64,000 nucleotides of DNA from NCBI RefSeq assembly GCF_964204645.1, contig NC_134026.1:23268650-23332649 (forward strand), in the 5' to 3' direction. Both the position numbers and the translations under genes were made by a program. How positions within the stretch are numbered: the stretch's first letter is position 1; each line of letters starts with the position of its first letter. Below the pieces are notes generated by a model. It worked only from the letters and a program-made list of their open reading frames with translations. It was not told the origin of the DNA and did not search any database. Below, piece by piece: positions 36,930-50,300 of this stretch. The stretch is from Tubulanus polymorphus (lineage: Eukaryota; Nemertea; Palaeonemertea; Tubulaniformes; Tubulanidae).

Positions 36930-37360
36930 AGTGGATAGGTGACCCAAACTGCAGTTAGACCATTACTATATATATAGTGTTAACTAAAGTAACAATAAAA
37001 TCATTAGGCCTATTGGGTTTAGGGTTTCAATAGGGTTAGTGTCGAGAGGGTCCAGAGGGTTCCGTTTAACCGCTAGGGATAGGATTAGGGTAAGGTGAGG
37101 TACTATAGATAGTTAAAACATTCGGGTGGCTTTCAGCGAGCTCGGTGGTCTAGTGGTATGACGCTGCGCTAGTAATTTACTAGCCTGGGTTCAAGTCTCG
37201 CTCTATCTGCTATATTTTCTCTAACTCTGTTCTCCACTCTTTCCTTGAATTTTCGAAGTCGCGCACCTCTGTGCGCATGCGCGGCGTAAATCAGCCAATC
37301 AGCGACGATGTACGGTAAAATAGCGGAAATAAATACTCGGCCGTATACGGTAAAATATCC
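36930..37360. mobile_element. Repeat element with tRNA-like core, copy 1 (degenerate)
   Basis: Shares three blocks with the element at 58934-59345. The first is an upstream G-rich segment from about 36992 (ACAATAAAATCATTA, then GGGTTTAGGGTTT, GAGGGTCC). The second is a tRNA-like segment. The third is a right end with two GGTAAAATA/GGTAAAATATCC arms at about 37313-37353. The left end is poorly preserved (AGTGGATA at about 36930). It has no protein-coding capacity. Confidence 0.6.
37138..37208 (+). repeat. tRNA-like segment (not a functional tRNA gene)
   Basis: Contains an A-box match (TGGTCTAGTGG) and a B-box match (GGTTCAAGTC) at tRNA spacing, with a D-arm (GTC/GAC) and an anticodon-like stem (GCTAG/CTAGC). 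Position 33 is not T, the acceptor arms do not pair and the T stem is weak. It is best read as a tRNA-derived core of a SINE-like or composite repeat. Confidence 0.6.
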
Positions 37361-38008
37361 ACTGCCTTCCATCGCAGCAAGCTCAGCAGTCAGCATACGA
37401 GCATGCTCAGTATGAATTAACTGGTTGCCAGGTTGGTAACGTGGTAACGTTGTATGCACATTCTTGATTCAATTTGAGATGGCACTGCTACTGGTTAGGG
37501 CCACAACATGTACGATGATGTTAAGAAGTAGACTTACCATGTCCATGATGACATGCCTGTCGAGGCATCTAAACCACCACCAAAACGATGCTGGCCCCAG
37601 AACTTCCTTAAAACAATAATGCCCCTCATGTCGTCAGAATAACTTCCAAGAATATTGAGTTAGCGAATCGCTCAATTTCAACCCCACTATCAGTAAATTG
37701 ATGATGATATCCTTGCTTGGCTAGTCTAGTATAGTATCTAGCCGGACGTTGTTCCCAAAAAAAATGCATATACATTGTTAGGAGAACCTGTTCGTCATCT
37801 GGTATTCAGGCTAAATCTTTGGCGAGGTCAGTCAATTTGCATATGAAATTCTAAATTTCGTCCTACTCACCAGTCCAAGCAACTACAACTTTACCGACCA
37901 AGCAATTTCTAAAATTAGATACCGGCTACAAGAAAATAAGAATTGATGACAGCGTTGATTGACTATAGCAGCTCTAATTGATTTTTTGCAGGATCGTCCT
38001 AATTGAAA

Positions 38009-39502
38009 ATGGCTCGAAATCAAGTGAATAACAACAGTGGAGCAAAGTATCATAGACTTACGAAGACATCTGATGGAGAAGGATATGTCGATTTGCAGGT
38101 ATAAATATGTCAACGGCTATTTTCTTTGACATAAAGCGAAAAATTGAAATGATTTCTCATCATGAAAAATTCAGCTTCCAAATTCTTGTTGTGGTTTAAA
38201 AGATTTATGACATACTCGATGAGGTAATCTTCGTTTGAATTGCATATCAAGTACAGTTAATGTACTCTTTGACATAACAAGTGTCTGTGGCATCCATTGA
38301 TAATTTTCGTTCATTCGAAAACCCTTTGAAAGTGGACAAATGCTGCTGACTGATTGTTTGGATTCATTATTACTCCGATACATGCTGAGGAATATGGGCT
38401 TACAGCCACCATTTAGTGGCTATGACCTGGAAAATTGGTGATGACAGCAGTGGACACCTTGCAGCTGACACCATACCCATCGTCCACTGTTCATTAGAGT
38501 TCAAATTTGCTAAATGCTATAAGGAGCTTACTTTGTGGTGAAAAATGATTAGATACTCTCGGAATATACAATTTGTGCTCGAGCTTATGAGCTACTAGTC
38601 TGGATTTATCTGTCTCTGGCATGCGCTATACATAAATCTGATAGAATTTCTAATCAAATGAAGGCTTGTTTTACTGACACATGTCTGGATTTCTTACATA
38701 TACAATTCAGTGTATGCTCAGTGTACAGCTGCTCGAGTTTCACAAAATGTTTTATAAGTGATTTCTTTGACTGTACGTTTCAAACTTAAGAAATACTGAA
38801 GAATGTCGGTAAAAAGTAAAAATCTATCATTGACGGAATCTTTGATAGCTAAAGATGTTGATAATCCGTTTGTTGAAAACGATCCACCTCAAACTGAGTC
38901 ATTGCTGAAACCTTTAATGGTATGTGCATGTCAGCAATCTATAAAGTGAAGAGAAATCTATCAGAAGTTGACACAGATAATTACTAAATTTGTACATTAG
39001 GTCTCAGGATGAATACCAGTGTGAAATATTGAATTGTCAATTGTAACTTATTCAACTCTTTTAGTCACTGGTTGGTCTTTTTCTAATTTCAGTTGGTGGC
39101 TTTTCTGCCAAAATTCTTGAAATACTAAATATAGAAATGTTTTTGTTTCCTTAGTGGAAGAAACCTCCATCTAAAATTCCATACAAAGCAATTTTGCTCG
39201 CAACTGCGCTGTTTGTGGCTGGATCATTACTCATCATAATTGGTGCCCTCCTTTTAGCTGGTTACATTGATGCAAAGGTGAGTTACTGAACAATTGTACA
39301 GGTATCTGAATATTTTGGCTGAAATGATGATTAGCTAATGACGATCTATTTCTTATGCTTGCAGTATGCTGATCGCACGTGGCCTGTTCTGATTCTTGGA
39401 GCATTGATGTTTATACCAGGAGCCTATCATGTGCGTATCGCGTACTATGCTTACAAAGGATATGCTGGATATTCATTCGACGACATTCCTGAATATGATT
39501 GA
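38009..39502 (+). CDS. TMEM230: Transmembrane protein 230, two alternative first coding exons
   Basis: Small two-helix membrane protein of the secretory and endosomal system; the vertebrate protein is linked to synaptic vesicle and Golgi trafficking. The common exons are 39155-39277 (helix 1, [15 protein letters not shown] and [11 protein letters not shown]) and 39365-39502 (helix 2, [20 protein letters not shown], and C-terminus [11 protein letters not shown]), both hallmarks of the family. First exon A (38009-38098) encodes 30 residues ending GEGYVDLQ, matching the vertebrate N-terminus and giving 116 residues. First exon B (38803-38919) encodes a different 39-residue N-terminus with an NPF motif and gives 125 residues. 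Both are phase 0 with their own ATG and good donors (GTATAA, GTATGT). A non-coding exon may precede A (acceptor TTTTTTGCAG at 37991). Confidence 0.93.
38803..38919 (+). CDS. TMEM230: Alternative first coding exon B of TMEM230
   Basis: Opens with ATG, encodes 39 residues including [18 protein letters not shown] and TESLLKPLM, and ends at a GTATGT donor in the phase needed to join the WKKPPSK exon. It cannot be spliced after exon A as an internal exon unless an acceptor upstream is used. It therefore implies a second promoter within the first intron or an alternative transcript. Confidence 0.65.
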
Positions 39503-39756
39503 CAATTTTGCTTCTGTAAGATGGACTAAATAAAAAACATTCCTCTAGCATCAATTTGTCAAGAGGGCATAGTTGAAGCTGCAAAAGTTCTACATTTTAT
39601 GGTGGAGGATCAAGAGTTTATGGAGAACTGAACTAGTAATCGTAATTAGTCTCTTTTGAGATATAATGCCATTTTACTGCCATCCCCATCCGATCCAAAT
39701 AAGTGTATATTCTCATCGTCAAAACCATCTCTGTACATAGCATCTCATCATTACTG

Positions 39757-39762
39757 AATAAA
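39757..39762 (+). other. Polyadenylation signal AATAAA
   Basis: Hexamer 255 bp after the TMEM230 stop codon. The CFAP206 stop on the other strand is only about 210 bp further on, so the two genes converge tail to tail. Confidence 0.55.
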
Positions 39763-39970
39763 TCATCTACTTAAATTATTGTTTCAATTCTATGCTTTAT
39801 GTTGTTGCTTTTCATTCTAAAGGTTTAAAATGGATAGCAGCCTTTCCGTCAACAGTGATTTAAAAATAAGTCTGTTGTATGATGATTAATGATTTAATAA
39901 AATACTCTTCATAGTTAACACATCATTAGAATAATCTTAATTTTCAATACATCTCTATCTAATAGCTAGC

Positions 39971-42900
39971 TTATGTTTGATCGACGTCGATGGTAAGATC
40001 TACTTTTGTCATCTCTGTCGGTTTACTAAGACCACCTCCACGTAGTCCTGCCAAGAAAACTTGTGGTTTCGGTACATTAGTATAGTTGTCTTGTTTGGTC
40101 TGTGAGTATTGGTCCCTGAAACAAGACAAAAACATTCATGATTAAAACCTGTATGATGAATACTTGGCACAATGTACATATTTATGATTAATGTACTTAC
40201 TTTGGTAAATAGACTTGCGTTACATTGTCTCTTCTCAGATTGCTCAAATTTGTTTGAGTTGAATGAGTGATTTTTGTTCGTAGATTTGCCTAGAATTGAG
40301 AAGAGACACATAAACAGTAGTGAATTCATATGTATTTTCCTCAGTTCATTTCAAAATTAGAAGATATTCTACGTACCAGTTTGATTGCCTTCCTACGTAG
40401 CTCCCATTCGTTCCATTCATAAGACTTAACGATGTTTGATTCGAGAATGTGAGTATCGGTCTGTGTCCCGCTGTCACATTTTGTGACCGGTTTCTCTATC
40501 ATTTTACCACCACTTTCCTTGCCCTAAAAACCATCAAATAGTTGACTTTAAAAGAAAATCGATGTGAACAAATAACTAAACTAGGGTCACTTGATTGAGA
40601 TTACGTACCTGTGAATAAGGTGTAATTGTAGCAAACTGAGTATGAAGCTCTAATAGCTGGATGAGTTCAGGGCTTCGTTTTGCAGCATCTGCTACAGCCT
40701 GTATGTAACTGCAAACGATTCAATAGATTATCAGTAAATAACACAGAAAGTTCCACGGCTAGTTTGTACATGAGTTCTACTTACAAATCAGGGTTCGACG
40801 CAAATTCAACGGCAGCTTTTCTTGATGAGAAAGAAAAATAATTATCACGATAACGTAAAACACCGATCTGAGGATTAGCAGGTACTAGTAGACGATCCGA
40901 TGTAACCAGTATCCAGCCACAGTAACCCTACACATTAGAATGCGAAAATATGTAATGTAATATGTAATGTAGGGAAGCATATTAATCCAAATATACAATC
41001 AGTGCAGTTTTTACCTACCTTGTAGCTTAAAGGTAGCCTATTGAAGTTCTTGGTTGTTTCTGGGAAAAGCCATTCCTGCTTTTTGAATTCATCAGGATTA
41101 ATACATTCTTCGGGTATGCTAGTCTGAAAATAAAGGGCAGCTTTTATCAGTTCTGTAGCTTCATTTCATACTTAGGTCACGATGTTATAATGAATATGCC
41201 TTACCTCTTGAATCCTCTCTTCATCTGTTTTGATTACGACATCAGACAGGAATGGAGCCAAGAATTCATCACTAAACAATTCTCTTTGACCCTGTGGAAA
41301 TAAATGACTTTGTCTGTGTTGTACCAACTGTGAAAAATGCACAACTCTTATTGGTCAATTGATCACTTACACGAGTAAATGGTTCTAAACTGGCAAGAAT
41401 ATTGCTGAGTACACTTAATAATACCATCTCATCTTGGAATCCACACCACAGCTGGGATAAGTTTATAAACTGGGGCTAAAATATCAGAAATTTACATTAT
41501 ATAATGGCACAATTTTACAGCTAATGTCATGGAAACATCAAATAATTTTCAGTGCTTACATAAACCTGTGCTGTAGGAACAGCAGTCTTGGACTGGACTG
41601 TATTTTGAAGTTGTTCCATACGAGCTGCTAGCTGTTGCTCAAGCAGTTCGACCTGTTGAGCGCAGGCAATAATATCATTCTGAAATGAGACATTTCCAGC
41701 AATGAAGCAAAAATAAAAGAATCAATTTCATAACTAAAGAAATACATTGAGTTTACTTACTAGTATAACTCGTAGATAAGCTTCATGTTGTCTACTGTTG
41801 ATTAAAGCCTCTTTCAACAGTCCGTCAGAAGGTCCTGACTGTTTTGAATCCTGTTCACGCATCTTTTCCAGTAGTGCCGTGTAGCGATCAGATACTCTCA
41901 AAGACTGCTGAATTTCTGCATCAACATTCTGTGTAGTAGCAGGAACTGCTTCATTCAGGATTGCCGGCACTGGAATCAAACATTATATTTTTCTTCATAA
42001 ATTTAGTCATGCTAAGAAATTTGGGGCATTGACCACCATATATAAAGTTCAAATATTTAAAAGAATGCAAGGAAAGTTCATCTGTGTTTGATCATTAAGT
42101 TCTGACGTTATTGAAAGAACTATAATACTAATGATACTTACAATCATCTATACCTTCACCTCCTTTGCCACACTCCTTGTTGAACAAGCGAATACCAGTG
42201 ACAATCTGCGTAAGTTCCTGTAATTGACGTTCCTTATCACGTTTGGTAAGTGACATGAATGTTCCAAGTTCCGTTTGTGGGAATACACTTTGAAGAGCAG
42301 CTGAGATGGAAAATCAAGGCTTCAAAATTAAAATTTCAAGAACCATAACATAACGAATGTAAAAAACGAAGACTTTGTTATATTTACCAGTAGCTTCTCT
42401 GACAACTGCTATATCTGTAGGACTTCCTAATCCAGACCTTAACAACACCGCGGAAACAATCTTCCTGTAGAGGCTTTCTAATTCTTCCCTTGTTCTCGCT
42501 CGACTGTCTGTTATTTCTCTGATTACAGGCTGAAGTCTTGATTCTAATACGCGTCGATGTTCCTCGAGGAAATCAGATCTTGTTGTGTAGTTCATGTCGA
42601 AGTACACCTGCATTTTGATTGTATCTAAAGCCGGTGAACGAGTGTCCATTAGACGGTCCACACACAGCTGAAAAATAGATCCAATAGTTACTTCCAGTTA
42701 GTTACCTACAAGACCAGACAAGGGATAGGAGTAGACAATTCATTTTCTACCTTAATCAATTTCTGGACATCATCTTTAGTGAGAGTCCGGTCAACGTTAA
42801 ATTCATTCACTGGATCTAATACAACAGCTTTTACCTAAAAAAAGCACATAGTTTAATGTATCGAAGTAATTCGAAGAAAATTGATACTAGTGAACTACTC

Positions 42901-43024
42901 GTCTCAGTATACATACCATAAATGCAACAAGGGTTTCAGAAACTGCTTGTCCTTTACTGGCACATTCTTGAGCAATTTCTCTAATTATATTTTTAATGAC
43001 ACTTTCCGCCTGAGCCCGTGACAT
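39971..43024 (-). CDS. CFAP206: Cilia- and flagella-associated protein 206
   Basis: Axonemal protein of motile cilia and sperm flagella; in ciliates it is required to dock radial spoke RS2. Fourteen coding exons: 42917-43024, 42751-42834, 42388-42667, 42142-42300, 41761-41969, 41560-41679, 41371-41475, 41205-41291, 41019-41123, 40785-40927, 40609-40708, 40377-40523, 40201-40289 and 39971-40115. All phases agree and give 626 residues, against about 620 in vertebrates. Family landmarks in order: QAESVIKNIIREIAQECA, MQVYFDMNYT, LESLYRKI, LLRSGLGSPTDI, GKGGEGIDDLPAIL, EWLFPETTKNF, GYCGWILVTSDRLLVP, SYEWNEWELRRKAIKLANLR and FLAGLRGGG. The start MSRAQAESV aligns with the family start. It converges with TMEM230 and is in tandem with RRP5 upstream. 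No frameshift or loss was seen. Confidence 0.97.
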
Positions 43025-43647
43025 CTTGAAATATGTCAAATGACAGCAAAATACACTCTGACTGTTGGATCAGGACTTGACAGAGTATAACTATGAAATA
43101 AAAGTAAGAAAAGGAAATTGAACACTCTAATCACTTAGCAGGCAATATGATTTTAGGGCCTGGCTGGTAGGGGGGGGGGGTTAAGTAGACCCTCTTCTCT
43201 TGCTCTACGAAAAAGACTTCTGGATGAAGTTGGTATTGACAGTAACTTAAGTAAGATAAAAATCAACTATCTACAGATTAAAAGAATTTAACACGATGAT
43301 CTCTAGGGTGAGATCGAAACGTCATGTCTTCTATATACTTTAGATTGAATAAATAAATTCTTGTTTTTAAATTCTTTTCTGTAGATAGTGGGTTTTTATC
43401 TTTTATATCCGTTCACCACGTTTGTGTGTGGTTATCGTTCTATTATTATGGTATTGACAGATGTGATGATTTGGTGATTTTCTAGGCCTATCAATATCTC
43501 TGAAGTTAGGGCCTATCAATTACTTTGATTATTACATATTCACCTTTTACAAAAACGGATGCTTTAAGCGCTTTTCAATGTGCAGATGCAACTTCATGAA
43601 ATTGTTTACATTCAAGTCATGGAAACCAAACCCGGAAGTAAATCTAA

Positions 43648-43768
43648 ACCGTCAAGTGCTGCCCCTATATATATATCGTTGACTCGCACACCGCAGTATG
43701 AATATTGCTACAAGAGTTAGTTCATTTGTTTACCGCTAATGATATGTATAGGGGCAGCACTTGACGGT
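43648..43768. repeat. Perfect 22-bp inverted repeat, 77-bp spacer
   Basis: The arms 43648-43669 (ACCGTCAAGTGCTGCCCCTA, then TA) and 43747-43768 are exact reverse complements. The 121-bp unit looks like a small MITE or fold-back element. It lies about 620 bp upstream of the CFAP206 start codon. Confidence 0.75.
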
Positions 43769-43974
43769 CGAGATGAATTGAGATTCTCATATTTCAATAT
43801 CACCACTATACTTAACAGAAGAAATAGAGGTTTTTCTCATATTTTCACCCGTAAACCGCACGGGAAGATTTCGCTTGCCAGGGTTTGTTGTTATCAACCA
43901 CTACATTGAGCTGGAATCTTGTTTTAAAGGAACCACAAAAAGAAACCACCATATTCGTCAATATCAATTGAGCT

Positions 43975-43980
43975 TTTATT
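43975..43980 (-). other. Polyadenylation signal AATAAA (minus strand)
   Basis: Hexamer about 330 bp beyond the RRP5 stop codon. Confidence 0.45.
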
Positions 43981-44307
43981 TACAATTCTTGACAGTCATC
44001 AGGCATTTAACTATTTAGTCATATAAGCTTTAACATCAACTTACTGAATCGGGCACAATGGAGCAAATAAGAAATAAGCCATTTTCCAGATGGCAAAATG
44101 ATTCATCCTCAATGGTAGGAATTCCCAAAAGGTAAAGTATTTTTCTGGGACAGACAGTTTTTTAAGCTCTGATGTGCGTTCATAGACTGGCCCAACTGTT
44201 CGCATTTTGATGACTAGATATAATGTACACTAAAAAATCATTTGACTTTGATATACATGTGGTTATCAACATTAATGGGACTGAATATAAATTGAATATC
44301 AACATTG

Positions 44308-47300
44308 TCAAGTCATTAAAACTGAAGCTGCCTTATTCTCAACATAGTCCATCGCTTTTTGCTTCACCAAATTCAGACTGTCCTCATCACCATATTTCTT
44401 TTCAAACTCCATGTATTTTTTGAAGAAAAATTTCATCTTGAAGGCGGAAAAGCCAAGATTTATCACTCTTTCGAATAGGGCTCTGGAAATAAGGACGGAA
44501 TCGCAAACATATTACTACATACTAAATAAAATCTATTCTGTCACAATGTTAACTAACTTTAGGTTTAGTTCCTTACCGAACTGGTTTCATATCTCCTTGC
44601 AAAATTAACATGTCTATGTACACGGACCATAAATCTGTTCGTTTGGGGTAGTTACTGACAATATTCTCAAACATGGTGATGCCTCTTTCTGGTTCTCCGT
44701 GCTTGAATTCAAGTTTGGCGAAGTTGGATATAATCTCAACATCTAAAATACAAAATTGACAACTGTTATCTATTTACCAAGGAATCTGCTGAAAAATACT
44801 GATGTAAAAATCCCTCAAACTTACGATCTCTTTTCTCCAGACATTTCAGAGCTCTTTGCAATAACTTTCTTGCGGAATCAAATCGTTGCTGTTTGTAGTA
44901 AAATAAACCAAAGTTCACCCAAACTTTCTTCTGAGAACTGAACCGTTTCAACATTTTGTTGTACAGCAATTCAGCAGCCTGAATTAACGAGAGTGAATGA
45001 TGAATAACCGGTTCATCTCGTCAAACAATAACGCACTATTTTCATTAGAAATCAAATCATTTTCACTTTACCTCGTGTTTCTCTGAACTGATATAAATTC
45101 CAATCAATTGTTGGAAGACTTCGAAGGGCTCATTATGTTGTACAGCTCTATCAAATACAGCTTTCAAGTCTTCCTCGGAGCCATAAGTGCTTTCAACATT
45201 CATCATAGCACCCCATACATTCAATTTCTCTTGCTCTTCCCTAAAATGATTCAAATACCAATATAGTAACAGCAGTGAACCAGCACTGAATGGCGGAAAT
45301 TAAAGGAAACATATATCATTAATCAACAATGAAGTTTTAATCATCGCGATTCACTCTACAACTGTGGTTCTATAAATCATTTGACGACTCACTACTGAGA
45401 GTCTCGTAACATTAATTGGTCACACCAAAACTAGACTAGTCTAAATGAATTTTTGGCCATACACATATGACTCAATTTTAACATTTGAACATACCTGAAT
45501 GAGATGGTTTTTAGAGCACGTTCTGCCACGGCGCGTGCTTTATCGATTTCGGCTGTCTCCAAATGGAAAGCCATATATCTGATCCACACAATTGAGCTGT
45601 TTGGAGATTGGAGCACAAGTCGATCATAGTCGGCTGCTGTTTCTAGTATATTCTGACCTTTAAGTGCCAACTTCTCATTCTAAAATACAGTGAATACATC
45701 AGCAATAAATGAATTACCCAGTATACATCAATAGATCCTATCACATACTTCAGGTTAACATTACATTTTCCAGTTTAAACTCAGAATTGAACAAGGCTCT
45801 ACTGTACACACCTCAAAAATCTTTTTTTCTTCTTCAGCCTTTTCTTTTGCCTTTTCTTTCTTAGTTTTCTTTTGAATGGGCTGAAAATGTGAATTCAAGG
45901 CTTTACAAAAATCTTCAAAAAATTATACGCATCTATCAACGGAACATCCCATACCTGCACTATTTCCTCTTCATCGGATTCGCTCTCAGAGTCCTCCGAT
46001 TCATCATTTTTCTTAGTAGCGATCAGTGCCGGTGGTTTGTACAAATTATCCCAAGAAAAATCTGTTGAAAGTGTTAATCTTAACGGGCCTTTTTTATTGT
46101 GTTGTTCATTAATATCCTCTACACCACTGTCTTCATCCTCATTGACGGATAGCAATCTCTCTCTTTGCTTCTTAGGTTTTTCAGAATTATAATCTGTCTC
46201 GCTACATTGAGATATAGTACGTTTTCTTTTCCTAGATTCTTGTCTATCAGATGGTTCACATACTTCTACTTTCACACCTGTGTCTTCTTCTAACATTGAT
46301 ATCTGAATGCTCTTATCGCTTTTGTGTAAACTAAATTTTTGTACGAATGAAAAAAACATGATTGTACAATACATATTTTATCAAATGAAATCTGTTCTAA
46401 AATGTACAAAATGACTGGAAGTGTACCTGAGGGTTTTGACAGCAACACGGGCACCAAACGGTAAATCTTTACCAACGTTGCACATTTTCTCAAAGTTAAC
46501 CTGACCAAGTTGATTTTTCGATAACCTAAAAAGGTGCGTATTAGAGTTCATAAATTGAAAGATTTATTTTGCTTTTTATGAAGTGATAAACGCAATATAT
46601 TTTGTCTATGATAAGAAGTAGGGATACATACCACACTGATTTCCCATTAGGAGTTGATGCATTAATGTAGGCATCAAGTACATCCCCAACTTTGAAGTCA
46701 TTAAAGCATTTCTCATCCAGATTTTGGTGAAAAGTGGAGTTAATCCTAAAGGGATGACAAAACTTAATCAATTATCTTGTCATTGATTTAATTCTTTGAT
46801 CCTAGATTTCAGTAAAATGTTGATATGAACTTACTTTTCTTGTAGAAGTGACACTATCCATATTTTCTCTTTATCTTGGCCGAAAATAAAGCATTGAGTT
46901 AAATTCTTTTGTTTCAATCTTTTTTGACACCTTACACCACCAACTTCATCAATACTTGCAAAACCAATCATACCATTAGCCAGCAATACCGATGCACCTT
47001 TACTCGTAACTTCTGTCACTTGACAGTGAGTAACTGAGCAAGGAAGGATATCAATGCGACCTGGATAGGAGAGTTATTTAAGTGATCAACTGGTCGAAAC
47101 ATACTCATACCCAAATTCTATCACAATTAATATTGCATACCAATCATGGATAATTCTAGATGATTCGCACTTATAGTTCTAACCACGGTCGCTTTACAAA
47201 TCGTACCAATGTGAAAACTTTTTTTGGGCTGTTGCAATACCTGTAAAGAAATTCAACTTTCCAATTTGAGGAACTAGCACAAATAAAGAATATTTGAATT

Positions 47301-50300
47301 GACAATTATAGATTGAAACATTGATCTTTTAGATCAATTACAGTATTCGATCTTACCTTTAAGTCTGTTGATTGGTTGAGAAGGAATATTTTTCCAGACA
47401 CTTGTGGTGTTACTCTAACATCCATCACTTTGCCATTCTACAATAGAAGGATTCATGAGAATAATTCAATCCTAACTGTAACCTGCAAGTCTCAACATAG
47501 GTAGGTATACATTACCTCAGTAACAAAGACTTGAACTTCATCGCCTGCTTTAAACATGCCTCCAGGAGACTGTTCATAGGCAGCTAATAAACTTTTCTTT
47601 GTAATTTCCCCAGATAGTTTACTGTAAAAAATATGTAAGATTTAGTAGTAGATTATGCACAATTTGTTTTATTGAATTGTATAGCAAACTGACCTTGGCC
47701 TCAGACTACAGTCAACCATGGAAACAGATACCCCGGGATGAGTTATTGCTAACCTCCTGTAATAAGATATTAACAATGATGAAGTCCTAAATGTTTTTGA
47801 GAGATTGCAGACAACAAACACTTTAACAGAACGAAGCACTTACACTTGCGTTTGTACACATCGGAAACCAATGACAACTATTTCTATCTCTCTACCGACT
47901 GAATATTTCTTGAATGGTTTTGTTCCCTGAAATGAATTTTCACTGGAACATAAATCCTGATTACCGGTTTCAAATAGAATATATCATTTGGAACCAGCAC
48001 ACAAAACAACATACCCGTTGAGGGTTGTCATAAACCTCTGTAGCATACACTCTCCCAGGAACATCACCGATCTTTATGTTCATTTGATATGGCAGAATCT
48101 TAGTTATTCTAAATATCGATACAATACCCAGGGTTATATAAACCGTTTACAACAAATTTCTCAAAATTCCATATCTATGACTAGTTTTACTTACTTGGCT
48201 TTGTGGTGAGAGCCAATTTTTAGATCATGAGAATGATTTTCAGTCAACGGTGCATCAACTGAATAAGCGGCCAATTTCTCATAGTGTTGTATGCCAGCAA
48301 TAATTTCATCCTCAACACTGTGAAAGATTTCATTATTAAAAGGTAAATCAAATCGTGAGATATTAACACATTAAATGATACATTATGGTTTAGTCAAAGC
48401 TTTTTCACCTTTTTATCACAACTTTGTTTACTTGACCGATCTGGAATGATTTCTCTTCAAGGAGATCATTCATATGCTGCAAAGAAAAAAAAACTTCCAG
48501 TAACGGGTACATAATAATCTGTATTTAAATTAGCCTTGCAAAGGTATCTGTAACTTACTCTTTTTCCCGGGATGTAGACAAGTCTACCAACAGCATGGCC
48601 TTTCAACAACACAAGTGCAAAATCTTGCTTTATCAACTGCACTTCTGAGCTCAAAACTTGTCCTACAATGACTTTGTTGGCTTTGTTTTCTACCCGATTC
48701 TGTATACAATTCACAAGCTTCGGATCGAGAGATATTTCTAAACATTTCGATGAGAAATCGATAAACAAAACAACTGCATCCATTGTGTTGCCGACCTCAC
48801 AATCCACTCCTAACCAAACAAAGAGATTTGAGTATTATGCTCTGTATTCTTACATGGGTAACAAATTCTAAGTTAAATCAACTAACCTATCATGTGCTCA
48901 TAAATGCAAATAGCTCCAATGTTTGATTCCACTTTGCATACAGTACCAGAGACAGTTTTCTTTACAATCTTTGCTTTTACAATCTGACCAACCTGATACT
49001 TGCAGATTGATAATTTTTCCGCTGAAATAGAAGATAGCACAATCAAAACAAACAGAAAATCAATATAACAGTTTATAAGTAATCATATATCATACATAAT
49101 TCGTTTAATTATTTTTCCACAGGATTCTGCATGCATAAAAATATACCTCTAGCGAATTCAATATATTGACGTTTTTCTATCAGATAATTTCTTAACAGTT
49201 CAACAGCTATATTTGGGTCCTGGTGGAAACAATGAGACATTTTTAAGCTCAATATGCAACGTTTCTTCTCTGCATCAACCTCCATCACCTTCACAGCGAC
49301 TGATTTGCCTTCTGTAAGTAACGGTTTAAAGACCTGATCCTGGCCCCTTACATCACTAATAAACTGCAAAACAGGACAATTTTACGAACTATAGATGACT
49401 TTATCAGTCAAAAATTCCAACAGCTGTATTTCATTTAACATGGAAACAAACCTTATTAGGCACCAATCCATAATATCCACTATTGAGTTTAATGAAGCAG
49501 CCTATATCACTAGATTGTTGTACAATTCCTGGCAATATTTGTCCAACCTAAATACATGTAAAAAGATCTTCGTATAACAATTAATTCTAGAAACTACATA
49601 CCGGAATATAAACCTTAAGGCTTCAGGGACCTATTTCATACCTTGATTCGATCGAATGACTTTGGTAACACGCCATCCTTCGCTGCTTGAATCATTGATT
49701 TTTTAGTTGTGAGAATCTAGTAAAAATATGTTAAGGCGAACAATGCATGCTTTGGAATTAGATGAACAATTCCAGCACTGTTATATATGTATGAAAAGGA
49801 TACCAGATCACTGCTCTTCTGCGTATAACAAACTGCATCATCAATAACATCACCAGGTTTGTACATTGTGAAGAGTAAATCAGAAGTTGCTGCAGAATCA
49901 GTGAGATACGATTTTGGAATCTTCGCTAGAATTCCGCATGGCTTATGGAGTTTCACAATAAGACCATCATCGGTTTTTTTGATAACAGCACATTTCACTA
50001 TAGTCGTTATACACGCTTGAAACTTATCACTGATGCAAGAATCCTGAAATGGCAGTCATCATGATTTATTACTGAATCACACATTAGCTGTGTGTTCTAT
50101 TTCAAAATAACGAAGATTTACTTACTTCTGGCTTCGCTGAAGGCTTATTACTTTCTAACTGGGACACAATGATTTCATCTTCAGCACAACTACATAAGAA
50201 AGAAATGAATTAAATACACGCATTTTTCATTTTTCCATCAGATCGATGTAGGATAAAGTTTAGGCAAACAGACTGAAATGCAATGTTTCACATACCTATG

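Larger units (their letters stand above)
43025..44307. other. Intergenic region between RRP5 3' end and CFAP206 5' end
   Basis: Holds the CFAP206 promoter and RRP5 3' UTR. It includes a poly-G run at 43170-43180, a perfect 22-bp inverted repeat at 43648-43768, and a minus-strand AATAAA at 43975-43980 that suits the RRP5 transcript. No gene was seen. Confidence 0.6.

Noticed and set aside
37138-37208. Functional tRNA gene
   Set aside because: A and B boxes are present, but the acceptor stem does not pair and position 33 is A. The same segment recurs inside a dispersed element.
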